A stretch of DNA of 64,000 bases, from the NCBI RefSeq assembly GCF_003946345.1, contig NZ_RHNY01000007.1:62001-126000 (forward strand), given 5' to 3'. Numbering within the stretch: position 1 is the first letter of the stretch; each line of letters begins with the position of its first letter. The notes beneath the pieces were generated by a model. That model searched no databases, was not told the DNA's origin, and was given only the letters and a program-made list of their open reading frames with translations. This stretch comes from Levilactobacillus tongjiangensis (GTDB taxonomy: Bacteria; Bacillota; Bacilli; Lactobacillales; Lactobacillaceae). A program made the position numbers and the translations under genes. Of the stretch, positions 1-7,456 are shown one piece after another.

Positions 1-454
1 CGCTGACGTGACTGGCCCCACTCGAGTAGTTGTTAAAGAGCATCGCGCGCCCTTGAACATGGTAATTCTGCAGCAAAGCCGCTGCGTTTTGCGAACGACT
101 GTACTTTTGGAGGGCCTTTTGATTGACCCAACCAATCGTTTTGCCGTACCAGGCAAACTTGACGTAAGTACTCCCATCGGATAGCTTGGCGGTCTGGGTC
201 ACCTTGACGAACCGGTGCTGCCAGTTCTTACCACTAGCATCGCGGGTCTTTGCAGACCGTTGCGTGTAATAAGGCGCGTAGTAATAAATACCGTCATTCC
301 GGCTACCTTGATTGACGAACCGGGCGTTATAACTGGTCTTGGTCGTCGCTGTAATCTGTAAGTAGCTCTTCGCAAATACTGATTGGGCGGGTAAGCAGCC
401 AGCAACCAGTAAGATTGTCCCGATAAGTAATACAAGCTTTTTCAAAGTAATCAT
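1..454 (-). CDS. Secreted cell-surface protein, 5'-terminal part only
   Basis: The open frame starts at an ATG at 454, with an AAGGGG ribosome-binding site just upstream on the minus strand, and runs off the left edge without a stop. The N-terminus (MITLKKLVLLIG, then a hydrophobic core ending in LLVAGCLPAQSVFA) is a signal peptide; the GCL could also be read as a weak lipobox. The following roughly 90 residues are rich in Tyr, Trp and Arg and contain a GW-like stretch (FAWYGKTIGWVNQKAL) resembling the SH3-like GW modules that attach lactobacillus proteins to the envelope. The last visible residues (LLQNYHVQGRAMLFNN) resemble the entry into a serine beta-lactamase-like domain, but this is only a guess because the catalytic part is missing. 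Confidence 0.7.
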   Translation of the reverse strand, partial: MITLKKLVLLIGTILLVAGCLPAQSVFAKSYLQITATTKTSYNARFVNQGSRNDGIYYYAPYYTQRSAKTRDASGKNWQHRFVKVTQTAKLSDGSTYVKFAWYGKTIGWVNQKALQKYSRSQNAAALLQNYHVQGRAMLFNNYSSGASHVS

Positions 455-658
455 CCATTTCCCCTTAGAGTATCTTTCATCTTACCGCGATTTAGTTGCG
501 GTTGCGTAACAGATACGTAGCGGTTTGGTAACATTTTGAACGTTTTAAGCTATATATGAGTAAATTCAACTTACTAATAGGGCAAGTTAGTTTGCGAATG
601 ATTGACTTAATGTGTCGCATGTTAACGGAGAGTGTGGTAAACTAATGCAAAATAATTT

Positions 659-1477
659 ATGCAGTTTAAGGAGCTGACGCAAGCGTTGCTACATTTTCTT
701 GGCCAATTGTACGGGCCATTCTTTGATATTCACAATTGGGAAACAGTGATTACTTCGGGAAACGACTGGCTCATCATCTTTTCATTGGTGTTGATCGAGT
801 GTTTGTTGTCCGTGGACAATGCTGTGGTCCTTGCCGCGCAGACACAGTCCTTGCCTACCAAAAAGGAGCAGGAAGAATCCCTGTTCTATGGGATTTGGGG
901 GGCATATATCTTCCGGTTCATCATCATTGGACTGGGAACTTACCTGATTAATTTCTGGGAAATCAAGGTCATCGGGGCTTTGTACCTAGTCTTCCTAGTC
1001 TTCCAGTACTTCACTAAGACGCGGGTAAAACATACGCGCAAATTAGTGAAGGATAAAAAACGTCGATTACTACCACTGTTTTGGTCGGTAGTCTTACAGA
1101 TTGAAATGATGGATATTATTTTCTCCGTCGATTCTGTCTTGGCCTCACTGGCCATCTCGAATAACCCGGTTATTGTCTTAATTGGGGGCTTGATTGGAAT
1201 CCTAGCGATGCGGGGTGTGGCTGAGGTCATCATGAAGTTGATGCGCCGGATTCCTGAGCTGGAACCCATGGCCTACATTTTAATCGGCATCATTGCTGTG
1301 AAGTTGTTTGTGTCCATTCCGGCAATTGATATTGAGATTCCCGCCACGCTGTTTGGTATCATCGTCTTGGGAGCCATCGTGTTGACGCTATTGATCCACG
1401 TGATTCGCAAGCGGCGGCATCCACAGACACAGACCAGTAAGCCAACTAAGAAGACGTCCAATTCAACTGAATCGTAA
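659..1477 (+). CDS. TerC/YkoY-family integral membrane protein
   Basis: A 272-residue polytopic membrane protein of the TerC family, a group tied to metal homeostasis (manganese export) and membrane protein function in Bacilli. The family hallmark acidic motifs in membrane segments are present twice: LIECLLSVDNAVVLA near residues 45-60 and MDIIFSVDSVLASLA near 155-170, with the paired SVD aspartates expected to sit in the ion pathway. About seven hydrophobic segments are visible and the C-terminus is a basic, Thr/Lys-rich tail. The start is uncertain. The ATG at 659 lacks a good ribosome-binding site, and a TTG at 686 preceded by AAGGAG is an alternative. A ten-codon frame beginning at 644 overlaps the start. 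No yybP-ykoY manganese riboswitch signature was recognised upstream. Confidence 0.85.
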   Translation: MQFKELTQALLHFLGQLYGPFFDIHNWETVITSGNDWLIIFSLVLIECLLSVDNAVVLAAQTQSLPTKKEQEESLFYGIWGAYIFRFIIIGLGTYLINFWEIKVIGALYLVFLVFQYFTKTRVKHTRKLVKDKKRRLLPLFWSVVLQIEMMDIIFSVDSVLASLAISNNPVIVLIGGLIGILAMRGVAEVIMKLMRRIPELEPMAYILIGIIAVKLFVSIPAIDIEIPATLFGIIVLGAIVLTLLIHVIRKRRHPQTQTSKPTKKTSNSTES

Positions 1478-1483
1478 GTAATT

Positions 1484-1512
1484 GAGGTGGCCTTGCGGGG
1501 CCTCCTTTTTTT
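1484..1512 (+). terminator. Rho-independent terminator after terC-like gene
   Basis: GAGGTGGCC and GGGCCTCC form an eight-pair stem with one mismatch, followed by eight T residues. It lies seven bases after the TerC stop codon. Confidence 0.8.
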
Positions 1513-1573
1513 TCGCGGATAAGTGGATTCAGGGGTATACTATAGAAAAAATAATAAAATGGGGTTGGTGGCT

Positions 1574-2197
1574 ATGAGTAAGAAATGGCGTAGTTGGTGG
1601 TTATTATTGGGCGTGATGGCTCTCGGAATTGCTGGGTTCACAGTGACAGGACAGGCGGCAACCACGGGGAAAGTGGTCGTGACCTATAAAGTGGCTGATG
1701 GGACCGTATTGGCACGGAAGACGCTGAAGGGTAAGGTTGGTCATCAGTATAAAACCTCTAAGAAGAACCGGTGGGTGAATCCCCAAATGTACGCGTGGAA
1801 TCAAAAGCAGCCGCGGCATTATCGGGGGAAGTTTACCAAGAAGACAATACGGGTAACGTATAAATTTCTGACACCAACGGCCTTCTTCCGGCTCTGGGGT
1901 GGGGATGGCACACAGATGACCAATATTCAGATGGATGGCAATCATTTGATTTTTGACGTCTCAACCAGTCTGAAGGGCGCCCATTTCTTGCGGGCAACGA
2001 ACTTCACTAAGGGGAAAGTCACGGTGAACAACAAGTACCGACTGACCCGGGGGAAAGTTTTCAAAGGAAAAATCAGTGATACGACGTTTAAGTCGTTGGT
2101 GATTACCAGAAAACGGGTCCAGGCGACATTCTGGGCATATAATAAGCTGTATACGTATAAGTTTACTGCGAAGCCGCTTAAATTAGTGCACCCGTAG
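1574..2197 (+). CDS. Secreted MucBP-like protein, function unknown
   Basis: A 207-residue secreted protein. The ATG at 1574 is chosen because a GGTTGGTGG ribosome-binding site precedes it; an in-frame ATG at 1559 would add five residues. The signal peptide (MSKKWRSWWLLLGVMALG, cleavage near GQAA) is clear. Residues about 30-90 (VVVTYKVADGTVLARKTLKG ... IRVTYKF) have the 'YxxxDGT' look of MucBP-type beta-grasp modules of lactobacillus surface proteins. No LPXTG motif, GW repeat or transmembrane anchor is visible at the C-terminus, so it is probably released or loosely held at the wall. A TATACT minus-10 box at 1536-1541 is plausible. The gene looks monocistronic. Confidence 0.65.
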   Translation: MSKKWRSWWLLLGVMALGIAGFTVTGQAATTGKVVVTYKVADGTVLARKTLKGKVGHQYKTSKKNRWVNPQMYAWNQKQPRHYRGKFTKKTIRVTYKFLTPTAFFRLWGGDGTQMTNIQMDGNHLIFDVSTSLKGAHFLRATNFTKGKVTVNNKYRLTRGKVFKGKISDTTFKSLVITRKRVQATFWAYNKLYTYKFTAKPLKLVHP

Positions 2198-2230
2198 TCA
2201 AAAAGCTATGTAAAAAGGGAGGTAGCGTTT

Positions 2231-3097
2231 ATGCAAATTGGATTTATTGGGACGGGCGTCATGGGAACTGGGATTGTGAAAAATCTCTTGCAGGCTGGTC
2301 GGTCAGTGGTTGTCTTCAACAGAACCAAGGCGCACGCCCAAGCCGTTTTGGACGCCGGGGCAACCTGGGCTGATACGCCGCAAGCTGTCGCTACCCAATC
2401 TGATATCGTCATGACGATGGTGGGTTATCCCAGTGATGTGGAAGCCGTTTATACCGGTGATCACGGAATCTTTGCCGGAATTCAAGCTGGCAGTGTGGTG
2501 GTCGATATGACGACGAGTACGCCAGCCTTAGCCGTCAAATTAACTGAAATTGCCCATGACCACGATGCTCAAGCACTGGACGCCCCCGTTTCTGGTGGCG
2601 ACGTCGGGGCTAAGAACGCGACGTTAACGGTCATGGTCGGAGGCGACCAGACCGCATACGACCGGGTCTTGCCAGTCTTTGAACAGTTAGGGCAACGCGT
2701 GAGTTATTTTGGCGGCGCAGGTAAGGGTCAGCATACCAAGATGGCCAATCAAATCATGATTGCTGGGACGATGACTGGGCTGACGGAAATGTTGGTCTAC
2801 GCCAAGGCGGCCGGCTTGAATCTGCCACAGGTGCTCGCCACGTTGAGCAGTGGTGGCGCCGACAACTGGAGCATGGACAATTACGTTCCCCGAATTTTGA
2901 AGGGGGATTACACCCCCGGTTTCTTTGCCAAGCATTTCCTCAAGGACTTGCGAATTGCCTTGCAGGAAGCTGATCGGATGGCCCTCGATTTGCCCGCTAC
3001 CAAGCAAGCCAAGTTGCTCTATGAAGCTATGGTAGAAGACTTTGACCTTGGCGACGATGGGACACAAGGACTGATCAAAACTTACGAACAGAAATAA
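2231..3097 (+). CDS. NAD(P)-dependent beta-hydroxyacid dehydrogenase (3-hydroxyisobutyrate dehydrogenase family)
   Basis: A 288-residue cytosolic oxidoreductase of the beta-hydroxyacid dehydrogenase family (MmsB/GarR/YkwC-like), which oxidises or reduces 2-methyl-3-hydroxy acids or tartronate-semialdehyde-type substrates. The N-terminal Rossmann motif GFIGTGVMGTGI (residues 4-15) binds the dinucleotide. DAPVSGGDVGAKN (about residues 118-130) is the family substrate loop and the Lys in GAGKGQHTKMANQ (about 164-176) is the expected catalytic lysine. The C-terminal all-helical domain ends at DDGTQGLIKTYEQK. AAAGGGAGG precedes the ATG. The true substrate cannot be read from the sequence. Confidence 0.9.
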   Translation: MQIGFIGTGVMGTGIVKNLLQAGRSVVVFNRTKAHAQAVLDAGATWADTPQAVATQSDIVMTMVGYPSDVEAVYTGDHGIFAGIQAGSVVVDMTTSTPALAVKLTEIAHDHDAQALDAPVSGGDVGAKNATLTVMVGGDQTAYDRVLPVFEQLGQRVSYFGGAGKGQHTKMANQIMIAGTMTGLTEMLVYAKAAGLNLPQVLATLSSGGADNWSMDNYVPRILKGDYTPGFFAKHFLKDLRIALQEADRMALDLPATKQAKLLYEAMVEDFDLGDDGTQGLIKTYEQK

Positions 3098-3122
3098 TGA
3101 CATCAATGTTATTATAATTATA

Positions 3123-3165
3123 TGCAAGAAAGGGTTTGAGACAAAAGTCTCAAACCCTTTCTTGC
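3123..3165. terminator. Perfect 19-bp hairpin terminator
   Basis: GCAAGAAAGGGTTTGAGAC and its exact reverse complement are separated by four A residues. It sits 26 bases after the dehydrogenase stop and also faces the convergent GNAT operon. A homologous hairpin (17313-17342) accompanies the second copy of the adjacent repeat. Confidence 0.75.
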
Positions 3166-3302
3166 GCTCCAAACGTATATGGCCGAAACGTGTGACAACA
3201 GGCAGTCAACTCCGCTTAACCCCGATAGACAAACAATCCAAGACCGGGATTATTCGTCTATCGACGTTAATGCTCATTGACTAACCGCCTTTTGTCGCAC
3301 TC
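3123..3302 (-). repeat. Dispersed structured repeat R, copy 1
   Basis: About 180 bp that recur in inverted orientation at 17168-17342, with only scattered substitutions. Shared landmarks are GGCGGTTAGTCAATGAGC, ATTAACGTCGATAGACGAAT, TTGTCTATCGGGGTTAAGCG, GAGTTGACTGCCTGTTGTC and a terminal hairpin. The unit can fold into one long imperfect hairpin (CGATAGAC/GTCTATCG inside GTTAGTCAA/TTGACTGCC inside GTGCGACA/TGTCACAC). In both copies the hairpin end abuts the 3' end of a gene. Confidence 0.8.
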
Positions 3303-3347
3303 TTTCTATTGGTCAAATCTTAACGCAGCCTGCCCACTTTGGTTGAA

Positions 3348-3779
3348 TTAAAAGGTCTTTTTAAGGGTCACCACTGGTGCACCATCTTCATCGAAGGGGT
3401 CACCAATTACTTGATAGCCACAGCGTTCGTAGAAACTTTTGGCTGTCAGTTCGCCGTCAATCAGGCCGGAGAGAAAGCCGTGTTTCTTTGCCCAAGCTTC
3501 ACCGGCTTGAAGAACTTGCCGGCCAATACCCTGACCGCGAAGTTGCTGGCTGGTACAGACCCGGCCGAAACGCATTTCCGTGGCTGACTGGGGTTCTAAG
3601 CGCAATGTACCAACGGGCAGTTCTGGCCGTTGGTATGCTACGACGTACAAGCGTTCAGGCGTGTCGCGGTCGTCGAACTCAACGTCGCGGGGGATGCCCC
3701 GTTCAGTGACGAAGGTGGCCTGACGTAGGGCCAGAGCGGCTGCTCGATTGAAGGGGGCGTTTGAAATCACAATTTCCAT
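3348..3779 (-). CDS. GNAT-family N-acetyltransferase
   Basis: A 143-residue cytosolic acetyltransferase of the GNAT fold, likely transferring an acetyl group from acetyl-CoA to a small molecule. The acetyl-CoA pyrophosphate-binding motif is seen as RFGRVCTSQQLRGQGIGRQV (residues about 70-90), followed by AKSFYERCGYQVIG, the usual motif B region. It begins nine bases after the stop of the ABC ATPase upstream on the same strand, with AGGAGCTCATC before the ATG, so it is very probably the last gene of the 6440-3348 operon. The substrate is unknown. Confidence 0.85.
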   Translation of the reverse strand: MEIVISNAPFNRAAALALRQATFVTERGIPRDVEFDDRDTPERLYVVAYQRPELPVGTLRLEPQSATEMRFGRVCTSQQLRGQGIGRQVLQAGEAWAKKHGFLSGLIDGELTAKSFYERCGYQVIGDPFDEDGAPVVTLKKTF

Positions 3780-3788
3780 GATGAGCTC

Positions 3789-4559
3789 CTATTCGATCTC
3801 AGCGAAGAAGCTGTAGAGTTGTTCGCTAGTCAGGGCTTGTTTCTTGTCGCCCGCCACGTCGTAAGTGACCTTGCCGTGGTGTAGGACAATCAGTCGGTTA
3901 CCGTAGGTCAGGGCGTCTTCCATGTGATGGGTGATCATTAAACAGGTCAGATTGTCTTGGGAGACCCGCTCGTTGGTTAGGTGCATCAAATCCTGGCCAG
4001 TCCGGGGGTCAAGAGCCGCTGTATGTTCGTCCAGTAACAGGATTTCAGGACGCTTGAGGGTGGCCATCAGGAAGCTCAATGCTTGGCGTTGACCACCGGA
4101 GAGGTTACCGGTGGCCGTCGTCAACCGTTCATCGAGGCCGTTGTGCATGGTGGCCGTCAGTTCCTTGTAGTGGGCCATGTGCCGGTTTAAATTACGGGGT
4201 ATGAGGCCCCGCCGCTGTCCCCGGCGTTCAGCAAGCAACAGGTTTTCGGCAACGGTCATTCGAGGAGCTGTTCCTAGTTTTGGGTCCTGGAAGACGCGAC
4301 CGAGAAAACTAGTCCGCTTTTCCACGGAATCGTGGGAGATGTCTTTACCGTTGAGAAGAATCTGACCGCTGTCGATACTGAGGTCGCCCCCAATGGCGTT
4401 AAACAGGGTTGACTTTCCCGCTCCGTTAGAACCCAGCACGGTGATGAAATCGCCGGCATTAATGGTGAGGTTGAGGTGGTCCAGAATCGTAATTTCTTCT
4501 GGTGTGTTGCGATTAACCTTTAAGACCACGTTTTTAAGCTCTAGTAATGGTTTAGTCAT
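3789..4559 (-). CDS. ABC transporter ATPase, TrpZ-like
   Basis: A 256-residue nucleotide-binding subunit. Walker A is GSNGAGKST (about residues 43-51), the Q-loop is FQDPKLGT, the signature is LSGGQRQ (about 153-159), Walker B is EILLLDEHTAALDP and the switch histidine is in MITHHMEDAL. It has the same architecture as the ATPase at 10682-11461, including the unusual DEHTAALDP Walker B. Its first eight bases overlap the permease gene, indicating translational coupling. It energises import through the permease at 4552-5451. Tryptophan or another amino acid is a family-based guess (TrpXYZ of streptococci), not proved by sequence. Confidence 0.9.
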   Translation of the reverse strand: MTKPLLELKNVVLKVNRNTPEEITILDHLNLTINAGDFITVLGSNGAGKSTLFNAIGGDLSIDSGQILLNGKDISHDSVEKRTSFLGRVFQDPKLGTAPRMTVAENLLLAERRGQRRGLIPRNLNRHMAHYKELTATMHNGLDERLTTATGNLSGGQRQALSFLMATLKRPEILLLDEHTAALDPRTGQDLMHLTNERVSQDNLTCLMITHHMEDALTYGNRLIVLHHGKVTYDVAGDKKQALTSEQLYSFFAEIE

Positions 4560-5451
4560 TGGTATCCAACCCCCGTTTCAAAATGTGCTTGAAGTTGAAA
4601 ATGTTCTTGAAGACTGGCAGCATCATGCAGATGGCCAGAATGATGGAAGAAATCAGGTTGAGGTCGTTGGCGCTGAAACCCAGCTTGAGAACCAGCAGGA
4701 GGACGAATCGGTAAAGAATACTCCCCAGGGTGACCGCAACCAGTCGTTGATTCAGAGTCAAGTCACCGAAGGCCACTTCACCAATGATGATGGAGGCCAG
4801 GGCGATAACGATGATGCCGATACCCATGTTGACGTCAGAGTAGCCGTTGTTTTGAGCAACTAGGGCGCCCCCGAAGGCGATTAACCCGTTGGAGACCATC
4901 AGTCCCCTGATTTTCATGTTGTCGGTGTTGATGCCGAGTGACCGGGCCATCGTCTGGTTATCACCAGTGGCGATGAAACCTTGGCCGAGTTCCGTTTGTA
5001 GGAAGTAGATGACCAGGGTCGTGATGACGATCATGACGACCGCACCTAACACAACGCTGTCGAAGTATTGGGGCAGGGAGGCCAAGAAGTGGTTCTTAAA
5101 CAACGTGGATTTCCCTAACAAGGAAACGTTGGCCCGACCCATGATTCGTAAGTTAACTGAGTAGCAGGCGGTCATGACTAAGATGCCGGCCAACAAAATA
5201 GGAATGTGACCCTTGGTGTAGAGCAGACCGGTGATGAACCCAGCAATGGCGCCAATGGCGAAGGCCAATAATGTGGCGAGGAGCGGGTTCATCCCGTTAC
5301 TAATGGCAGCAACAGCCGTAGCCGCTCCCAAGGGGAACGTGCCTTCAACGGTCATGTCAGCAAAATCTAGAATTCTAAAGGTCAGGTATAACCCAACCCC
5401 GAGGACGGCCCAGAGTAGGCCTTGCCCGATTGCGGATACTGCTAAACTCAT
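4552..5451 (-). CDS. ABC transporter permease, TrpY-like
   Basis: A 299-residue permease of the branched-chain-amino-acid/ribose type, with about eight to nine hydrophobic segments. The N-terminal GQGLLWAVLGVGLYLTFRIL followed by DFADMTVEGTFPLGAA is shared almost word for word with the second system (9790-10761, GQGLLWAPLVIGVFITFRIL). NNGYSDVNMGIGIIVIALAS near residues 200-220 is likewise shared. It overlaps the substrate-binding gene by four bases and the ATPase gene by eight, so the three subunits are translated as a coupled unit. Confidence 0.9.
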   Translation of the reverse strand: MSLAVSAIGQGLLWAVLGVGLYLTFRILDFADMTVEGTFPLGAATAVAAISNGMNPLLATLLAFAIGAIAGFITGLLYTKGHIPILLAGILVMTACYSVNLRIMGRANVSLLGKSTLFKNHFLASLPQYFDSVVLGAVVMIVITTLVIYFLQTELGQGFIATGDNQTMARSLGINTDNMKIRGLMVSNGLIAFGGALVAQNNGYSDVNMGIGIIVIALASIIIGEVAFGDLTLNQRLVAVTLGSILYRFVLLLVLKLGFSANDLNLISSIILAICMMLPVFKNIFNFKHILKRGLDTND

Positions 5452-6440
5452 TTGAAGACCTCCCCATGTTCTTTAGCTTCTTTAACAACTGATGCTGGCA
5501 ACGTGATACCCAGCTTCTTGGCTTGTGATAAGTTAATGGTCATTTCACCCTTGCGTTCAAACTCGATTGGTGTGTCAGCAGGTTTCTTACCCTTTAAAAT
5601 AGCGGCAGTCATCTTACCCGTTTGAACGCCGAGCTTGTATTGGTTGATACTCAACGTTGCTAATCCACCGGCCTTGACCATCGTATCGACGGCTGGGAAA
5701 ACGGGGACCTTCTTGGCATTGGCCGTGGAGACCAACGTCTGCATGGCACTGGCCACGGTGTTGTCGGTTGGCACGTAAACGGCGTCGACTTGGCTGACCA
5801 TCTGTTGGGCAACTTGGTTTAAGTCGTTGGTGTTCGCGATGGAGTAGGCCTTCAGCGTCACGTGTTGTTGTTTACAAAGCGCTGCGAATTGGTGATATTG
5901 CGCGGTGGCTGAGTCATCAGATGAAGTGTAGATGATACCTAACGTCTTCATATTTGGCATGATTTTTTGAATCAATTTTAATTGTGACTTGAGTGGTGCT
6001 TGGTCAGAGACCCCGGTGACATTATTACCAGGATGTTCATTGCTCTTGACCAGGTGGGCACCCTCAGGGTCGGTGATGGCTCCGAGAACGACGGGGATGT
6101 TAGAACTGGCATTGGCCAGCGCTTGCGCGGATGGTGTGGCAATGCCGATCATGGCATCGGCGTTCTCGTTGACGAAGCGGGCGCTCATCGTTTTCAGATT
6201 ACTCTGATCATTTTGCGCGTTTTGAAAGTCGATCTTCACGTTCTTACCAACGTGGTAACCCTCTTCAGCTAACCCGTGAATGATCCCTTTATGAATGGCA
6301 TCCAGGGCCGGGTGGGAAAGGAGTTGTAAGATACCGACTGTTGGTACCTTGGCTTTCTGAGCTGTTTGGTGTTTCTCTTGAACAAAGGCGAAACCGAGAA
6401 AAACAAGTAAAATGGCAATGAGTCCGTATAGTCGTTTCAT
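5448..6440 (-). CDS. ABC transporter substrate-binding protein, TrpX-like (ABC_sub_bind family)
   Basis: A 330-residue periplasmic-binding-fold protein of the ABC_sub_bind (TrpX) family. Two lobes are visible, beginning VGILQLLSHPALDAIHKGI and ITLPASVV at the end. Family landmarks are GIATPSAQALAN and VYVPTDNTVASAMQTL. Unlike its paralogue at 8806-9774, it has no lipobox cysteine. The N-terminal hydrophobic stretch (LYGLIAILLVFLGFAFVQ) is followed directly by charged residues, so it may be held by an uncleaved membrane segment. AGGTTGATTAG serves as a modest ribosome-binding site. It is first in the operon, behind the leader at 6483-6712. Confidence 0.88.
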   Translation of the reverse strand: MKRLYGLIAILLVFLGFAFVQEKHQTAQKAKVPTVGILQLLSHPALDAIHKGIIHGLAEEGYHVGKNVKIDFQNAQNDQSNLKTMSARFVNENADAMIGIATPSAQALANASSNIPVVLGAITDPEGAHLVKSNEHPGNNVTGVSDQAPLKSQLKLIQKIMPNMKTLGIIYTSSDDSATAQYHQFAALCKQQHVTLKAYSIANTNDLNQVAQQMVSQVDAVYVPTDNTVASAMQTLVSTANAKKVPVFPAVDTMVKAGGLATLSINQYKLGVQTGKMTAAILKGKKPADTPIEFERKGEMTINLSQAKKLGITLPASVVKEAKEHGEVFK

Positions 6441-6482
6441 TTTCTAATCAACCTCACTTATTCTGGAATTGGCAGTCGATAC

Positions 6483-6512
6483 AAAAAGGGCACCCAGTCC
6501 GGCCGGGTGCCC
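6483..6512 (-). terminator. Leader terminator 2 of the 6440-3348 operon
   Basis: On the minus strand GGGCACCC pairs with GGGTGCCC across a GC-rich loop and is followed by five T residues. It ends 43 bases before the substrate-binding gene. Confidence 0.8.
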
Positions 6513-6514
6513 AA

Positions 6515-6557
6515 AGAAAAAGGCCCGCAAAACCGGATAGTAAACATCCGTGCGGGC
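6515..6557 (-). terminator. Leader terminator 1 of the 6440-3348 operon
   Basis: On the minus strand GCCCGCA pairs with TGCGGGC, with an inner CGGAT/ATCCG helix, followed by CTTTTTC. Two intrinsic terminators in tandem before a start codon indicate control by premature termination. Confidence 0.8.
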
Positions 6558-6637
6558 TATTGCATCAGAAAGTTAGCCGGCGCAGATGCGAGAATCGCTC
6601 TGGGAGCTCAAGTCGCATCAACACTGATGAGACTTGA

Positions 6638-6685
6638 TTACCGGCTTTGCCAACGTCCATTAAGTTCAATCGCAGACATTTGCAT
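6638..6685 (-). CDS. Putative leader peptide MQMSAIELNGRWQSR
   Basis: A 15-codon frame with an AGGAAGG ribosome-binding site eight bases upstream, starting about 27 bases after the predicted transcription start. It contains one Trp codon (6650-6652), four codons before the stop. The Trp-codon segment GTTGGC (6654-6649) can pair with GCTAAC (6577-6572), and right after the stop TCAAGTC (6637-6631) pairs with GACTTGA (6614-6608). GATGCGA (6619-6613) can instead pair with TCGCATC (6591-6585). This arrangement is that of a translated attenuator. A role in tryptophan sensing is inferred from the single Trp codon and the TrpXYZ-type genes downstream. Confidence 0.55.
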   Translation of the reverse strand: MQMSAIELNGRWQSR

Positions 6686-6718
6686 ATAACTTTCCTTCCT
6701 TCCGTTTTGATTAAATTT

Positions 6719-6747
6719 AGTGTACGGCATTGCTTAAAGACCGTCAA
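6719..6747 (-). promoter_or_regulatory. Promoter of the 6440-3348 ABC/GNAT operon
   Basis: On the minus strand TTGACG (6747-6742), a 17-base spacer and TACACT (6724-6719). It would start a leader of about 270 bases. Confidence 0.7.
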
Positions 6748-6799
6748 CCTTAATTTTCATTTTTTTGAAAGTGGTGTTGGTGGGGTGGCTGAGTTGCCC

Positions 6800-6983
6800 G
6801 CCTCCGGTGGCCGGGACTGGGGACCGCTGTGGGGACCGGCGCAAGCCTGAGAAGCGGTCTTGCCCCTCGGTTAGAAGCCTCGGATAATGCCCCGAGTCTC
6901 CTAGCCGTCCCACAGTGTAACCTGGCCCAAAACGCCAGGCAACACTGTTGTCACTGCGGTCCCCAGTCCCAGTCACCTGCGGC
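6800..6983 (+). repeat. Branched palindromic element E, copy 1
   Basis: Outer arms near-identical over 27 bases (GGGACTGGGGACCGC and its complement). Inside are a GCAAGCC-TGAGAAGC-GGTCTTGC hairpin, a CTCGG/CCGAG hairpin and an AGTGT..CCTGGC/GCCAGG..ACACT hairpin. Lies between the divergent ABC operon and degV. Confidence 0.85.
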
Positions 6984-7156
6984 TACTTTGAGCTGATGAC
7001 AATTAGTTATGCGTTGAAAATTACGGGCCATCGTGATGATTGTTTCTATAACAGTAAGCTGCATTGATGGATGAAGGGAATACTGACTGCCTTTCAGAGG
7101 TGTCTGTGCTGACAAATGTGCTGTTACCCGGTTGCACTAAACCGCTCTGAAATTAT

Positions 7157-7186
7157 TGTTGGTCGTCACCCAATTTTTGGTATACT
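7157..7186 (+). promoter_or_regulatory. Candidate promoter of degV gene
   Basis: TTGTTG (7157-7162), 18 bases, TATACT (7181-7186). If used, the element at 7222-7393 lies in the 5' untranslated leader of the degV-like gene. Confidence 0.5.
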
Positions 7187-7221
7187 GGACGATAACGGTT
7201 GATGGTTAAGCACAAGTTAAG

Positions 7222-7393
7222 CCGGAGGCGGGCAGGTTGGGGCCAAATGTGAAAATGGCGTTAGTTAGTGGGTTGCTAGCTTACGGCATGGGCGACTTTG
7301 AAGACAGGTGGGTTCTCCTGGCTTCAAATCGAGCGAGAAGCCCGGTTCTCAGGCTGAAGCGTCCCCACCGCAGGCCCCAACCTGTCCGCCGGA
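7222..7393 (-). repeat. Branched palindromic element E, copy 2
   Basis: Outer arms GGCGGGCAGGTTGGGGCC and GGCCCCAACCTGTCCGCC. Opposite orientation to copy 1, and the closest relative of copy 18 (48269-48447). The inner TTTGAAG/CTTCAAA and GTTAGTTAGT/GCTAGCTTAC helices are visible. Confidence 0.85.
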
Positions 7394-7456
7394 GCGCGAC
7401 CATTACAATTACAATACTTAAAACAATTTTGAATCAGTACAGCAAGGAGGCTGCTC

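Noticed and set aside
199-435. A 78-codon minus-strand frame near the left edge
   Set aside because: It is out of frame with the signal-peptide-bearing gene 454-1, which has a ribosome-binding site and runs off the edge.
480-659. A yybP-ykoY manganese riboswitch upstream of the TerC-like gene, which is common in Bacilli
   Set aside because: The conserved riboswitch core could not be found in the 180 bases before the gene.
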